A stretch of 9,988 bases of DNA from Methanobacteriota archaeon (GTDB taxonomy: Archaea > Hydrothermarchaeota > Hydrothermarchaeia > Hydrothermarchaeales > JAADFM01). Of this stretch, positions 8,147 through 9,988 are shown piece by piece. The stretch lies in the NCBI GenBank assembly GCA_013152845.1, contig JAADFM010000052.1, positions 1-9,988 of the forward strand, in the 5' to 3' direction. Position 1 is the first letter of the stretch, and every line of letters starts with the position of its first letter. The translations under genes and the position numbers were made by a program. The notes beneath the pieces were generated by a model. The model saw only the letters and a list, made by a program, of their open reading frames with translations. It did not search any database and was not told the origin of the DNA.

Positions 8147-8236
8147 ATGAAGGGGAAGGTGATCCTTACACCTCCAACCTGCCTACCTCCTCCCATACAC
8201 CCCCTTCCCCTTCCCTCTCTTTCTGCCCGTAAGTAA
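8147..8236 (+). other. Candidate leaderless proline-rich micro-ORF or structured RNA leader
   Basis: ATG at 8147 lies about 29 bases after the first T of the TATA box, the leaderless distance seen for rfcL. It opens 29 codons ending in TAA 8234-8236. The peptide has eight prolines, including PP at 9-10, PPP at 14-16 and alternating P-L-P-L-P at 19-23. Codons such as CTT and CCT differ from the neighbouring genes. The same bases form a perfect 11-base stem, GAAGGGGAAGG (8149-8159) with CCTTCCCCTTC (8203-8213). A shorter competing stem is AGGTG (8157-8161) with CACCT (8169-8173). It could be a leader peptide with attenuation, a small RNA, or a pyrimidine-rich spacer with an accidental frame. 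I cannot choose between these. Confidence 0.3.
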
Positions 8237-8241
8237 TATAT
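8234..8241 (+). promoter_or_regulatory. Possible second TATA box for the exported protein gene
   Basis: TAATATAT overlaps the stop of the micro-ORF. A start site near 8262-8266 would give the gene at 8269 a leader of only a few bases. It is a weaker match than the box at 8118. Confidence 0.35.
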
Positions 8242-8268
8242 GTGCGGGTCCTTCAATGGAAGGTATTG

Positions 8269-8688
8269 ATGAGCCCTGATTGGATCTACCGCTGCCTTGT
8301 ATTATCCCTGTTTCTGGGCAGTTCAGGCTGCATCATCGGGGCCGGGGACCACAGTATCAACCTGGAGACCGAGGTCATCCCCAGCAAGGTCTCCCTGGAG
8401 GCCCCGGAGCCCATCTACATCCTGGCCCATGCCAAGAACATCGGCACCTCGGCAGAGACCATCTCCGCAGACGTGATTAAGACCGAGGGGCTGAGTGTGC
8501 TAAAGCCGGAGAAGACCGAGTTCGTCCTCAAACCCGACGAGAGCAGGACCATCACCTTCACCGCCACCCTCACCGAGAACGCCGTCCCTGGAGACTACAT
8601 CATCGACATCCAGATACGGACCAAGAGCGGGGACCTGGTCTGGGACCGGGCGCGCCTGCGGGTGGTGGAGAAGAAGGGCCTCCTCTAG
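8269..8688 (+). CDS. Small exported beta-sandwich protein, possible lipoprotein
   Basis: 139 residues from the ATG at 8269. I prefer this start to the GTG at 8242 because GGAAGGT (8258-8264) lies 4 bases upstream; the GTG would add nine residues and has no such site. Residues 6-20 form a short hydrophobic export signal followed by C21 ('LFLGSSGC'). That resembles a lipobox, though serine at -3 is atypical, so lipid attachment is uncertain. The rest (about 30-132) alternates strands: 'SINLETEVIPSKVSLEAPEPIYI', 'HAKNIGT', 'FVLKPDESRTITFTATL' and 'PGDYIIDIQIRTKSGD'. This is the pattern of a NEW3/CARDB-like immunoglobulin-type domain outside the membrane. No catalytic residues are evident. Such domains usually bind surfaces, sugars or partner proteins, but nothing here says which. 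Its stop overlaps that of thiI. Confidence 0.75.
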   Translation: MSPDWIYRCLVLSLFLGSSGCIIGAGDHSINLETEVIPSKVSLEAPEPIYILAHAKNIGTSAETISADVIKTEGLSVLKPEKTEFVLKPDESRTITFTATLTENAVPGDYIIDIQIRTKSGDLVWDRARLRVVEKKGLL

Positions 8689-9845
8689 AGCCTCTCCTTT
8701 TCCATGGCATCAAGGCCCATCTCTATCAAATCCCCGACCTCCAGGGCCTCTTCCACCTTTTCCACGTATACCGGGTCCGCCCGGGTCTCCGGGTGTTTGG
8801 GCACAAAGAGGGTGCAGCAGTCCTCGTGGGGCAGGACCGAGATGTCATAGGTCCCGATATCCCGGGCCTTCTGGATGATCTCCTCCTTGTCCTGGCCGAT
8901 GAGGGGCCGGAAGACCGGCATGGCCGCCGCCTTCTCGATTGCTACCAGGTTCTCCAGGGTCTGGGATGCCACTTGGCCCAGGCTCTCCCCGGTGATGAGG
9001 GCCTTGGCTCCCACCTGCTCTGCCACCCTCTCCCCCAGGCGCAACATCATCCGGCGGTAGAGGACCATCCTCAGCCCTCCCGGCGTCCGGGTCCATATCC
9101 TCTTCTGGATATCTCCTAGGGGAATGGTGTAGAGCTCAGAGGGGCCCTGGTACTCCGAGAGGACCTTCACGATCTCCCGGACCTTTTCCACCGAGGCCCT
9201 GCTGGTGATGGGGAAGCTGTGGAAGTGGAGGAAGGTGAGCTTGAGGCCCCGCTTCATCATCATGTAGGCGGCCACCGGGGAGTCTATGCCACCTGAGATG
9301 AGGGCCAGGGCCCTGCCAGAGACCCCCGTGGGCAGCCCCCCGGGGCCCTGGACCCTTTTGGAGTAGACGTATGCATCCCTGTCCACCACTTCGATGAAGA
9401 CGGTCAGCTCAGGATCTTTGAGAACCACCTTCTTGCCGGTCCCTTTCTGGACGGCGGCTCCCACCATGCGGTTGACCTCTAGAGAGGTGTGCCCGAAGGC
9501 CTTGTTGGACCTTTTGGTCTGGATGCGGAAGGATGCGGAGTCGTGCCTGCTGGCCTCGGCTAGGGCCGCCTGTTTTATCTCTTCCAAGTCCTGAAGGCAC
9601 TTCTTTGCAGGGGCGAAGTACTGGATTCCGAAGATCTTCCGGAGGGCCTCCTCGATGCCTTCTGCGTCCGCTCCCTCCCCCAGCTCCACCACAATCCTGC
9701 CGTAGGCACGCCTGACCCTCCCTGCACCGAGGCCCTGGAGAGACCTCCTGATGTTCTCTGCCAAGCGCTTCTCGAAGATGGGGCGGTTCCCGCCTTTAAG
9801 GGCGATTTCGTGGTAGTGGACGACGAAGACGTCATGGCTGGCCAT
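8685..9845 (-). CDS. thiI: tRNA 4-thiouridine synthase ThiI, without rhodanese domain
   Basis: 386 residues. It adenylates U8 of tRNA and exchanges it for sulfur, giving 4-thiouridine; in some organisms it also supplies sulfur for thiamine. Domain order is N-terminal ferredoxin-like region (about 1-60), THUMP RNA-binding domain (about 60-165), then the PP-loop ATPase with 'SGGIDSPVAAY' (184-194). 'LHFHSFP', 'ITGESLGQVASQTLENL' and 'PVFRPLIGQDKEEII' are standard ThiI blocks. The C-terminus has 'HEDCCTLFVPKHP' with C343/C344; the first aligns with the catalytic C344 of E. coli ThiI. The rhodanese domain is absent, as in most archaea and many Gram-positives, so sulfur must come from another donor. 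The CxxC motif described in methanogen ThiI is also absent. The ATG is preceded by GGAG (9854-9851, minus) with 5 bases between. Divergent from tRNA-Ile. Confidence 0.95.
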   Translation of the reverse strand: MASHDVFVVHYHEIALKGGNRPIFEKRLAENIRRSLQGLGAGRVRRAYGRIVVELGEGADAEGIEEALRKIFGIQYFAPAKKCLQDLEEIKQAALAEASRHDSASFRIQTKRSNKAFGHTSLEVNRMVGAAVQKGTGKKVVLKDPELTVFIEVVDRDAYVYSKRVQGPGGLPTGVSGRALALISGGIDSPVAAYMMMKRGLKLTFLHFHSFPITSRASVEKVREIVKVLSEYQGPSELYTIPLGDIQKRIWTRTPGGLRMVLYRRMMLRLGERVAEQVGAKALITGESLGQVASQTLENLVAIEKAAAMPVFRPLIGQDKEEIIQKARDIGTYDISVLPHEDCCTLFVPKHPETRADPVYVEKVEEALEVGDLIEMGLDAMEKERL

Positions 9846-9866
9846 CGTAGCTCCATCTTTTAAGGA

Positions 9867-9880
9867 ATATTTTTAAATAG
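9867..9880 (-). promoter_or_regulatory. TATA region of thiI
   Basis: The minus strand reads CTATTTAAAAATAT across these bases. It lies 22-35 bases before the thiI ATG and predicts a leader of at most about 15 bases, long enough for the GGAG site. Confidence 0.5.
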
Positions 9881-9883
9881 TTA

Positions 9884-9893
9884 TCTTATAATA
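9884..9893 (+). promoter_or_regulatory. TATA box of tRNA-Ile
   Basis: TCTTATAATA lies 17-26 bases before the first base of the tRNA, slightly close for a TATA box but the best match upstream. It is back to back with the thiI TATA region. Confidence 0.45.
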
Positions 9894-9909
9894 CCTGTTT
9901 GTCCCCAGG

Positions 9910-9983
9910 GGGCCCGTGGCGCAGCTGGTTAGCGCGTTCGGCTGATAACCGGAAGGTCCGGGGTTCGAATCCCCGCGGGCCCA
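9910..9983 (+). tRNA. tRNA-Ile (anticodon GAT)
   Basis: 74 bases fold into a full cloverleaf. The acceptor stem is GGGCCCG (9910-9916) with CGGGCCC (9976-9982), and the D stem is GCGC/GCGC. The anticodon arm is TTCGG-CTGATAA-CCGGA with GAT in the loop (9944-9946). A five-base variable loop follows, then T arm CGGGG-TTCGAAT-CCCCG. The discriminator is A (9983). CCA is not encoded, as often in archaea, so a CCA-adding enzyme must finish the end. No intron is present. Position 8 (9917) is T, the base that ThiI thiolates. Confidence 0.97.
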
Positions 9984-9988
9984 TTTGG

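Noticed and set aside
8242..8268. GTG at 8242 as start of the exported protein
   Set aside because: No ribosome site upstream and it lies inside a TATA-like run. The ATG at 8269 has GGAAGGT correctly placed. Not fully excluded.
8267..8281. TGATGA followed by CTGA, resembling C and D boxes of a guide RNA
   Set aside because: The boxes are only a few bases apart, leaving no guide sequence, and they lie at the start of a coding region.

Overview
The window looks archaeal and chromosomal. It carries a replication factor C large subunit with the archaeal/eukaryotic DEVD Walker B and a C-terminal PIP box. It also has TATA-like boxes 24-30 bases ahead of starts, several genes with little or no leader, a tRNA without an encoded CCA, and a ThiI lacking a rhodanese domain. 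Third codon positions are GC-rich and arginine is mostly AGG. Shine-Dalgarno sites are clear where genes sit inside an operon. Gyrase in an archaeon points to Euryarchaeota in the broad sense; I lean towards a high-GC member of Thermoplasmatota or a relative, but the sequence alone does not settle this.

Layout. Positions 1-350 hold the 3' end of an AmmeMemoRadiSam-type radical SAM gene. A second, related radical SAM gene faces it (368-1501, minus). A 192-base gap (1502-1693) holds TATA boxes, a perfect palindrome and a stem-loop. Next is rfcL (1694-3013, minus), divergent from a gyrB-gyrA-orf121 operon (3175-7869, plus); the two share a 161-base promoter region with an inverted repeat near its midpoint. 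A 48-codon zinc-ribbon gene (7876-8022, minus) meets the end of the operon. A second regulatory-looking gap (8023-8268) precedes a small exported beta-sandwich protein (8269-8688, plus). Its stop overlaps that of thiI (8685-9845, minus), and thiI is divergent from tRNA-Ile(GAT) at 9910-9983.

How the genes fit together. RFC-L loads the sliding clamp, and gyrase removes positive supercoils and adds negative ones, so the divergent pair joins two replication functions. ThiI makes 4-thiouridine at U8 of tRNAs, and the tRNA beside it has a U at that position. The radical SAM pair is a separate unit whose substrates are unknown.

Most of the window is housekeeping. I see no CRISPR array, transposase, integrase or recognisable defence system. 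The less ordinary signals are the two intergenic gaps near 1560-1660 and 8110-8240, each with a TATA box about 25 bases before a stem-loop and a short ORF. Others are the palindrome between the divergent replication genes, the unknown membrane protein coupled to gyrA, and a methionine at the main quinolone-contact position of GyrA.
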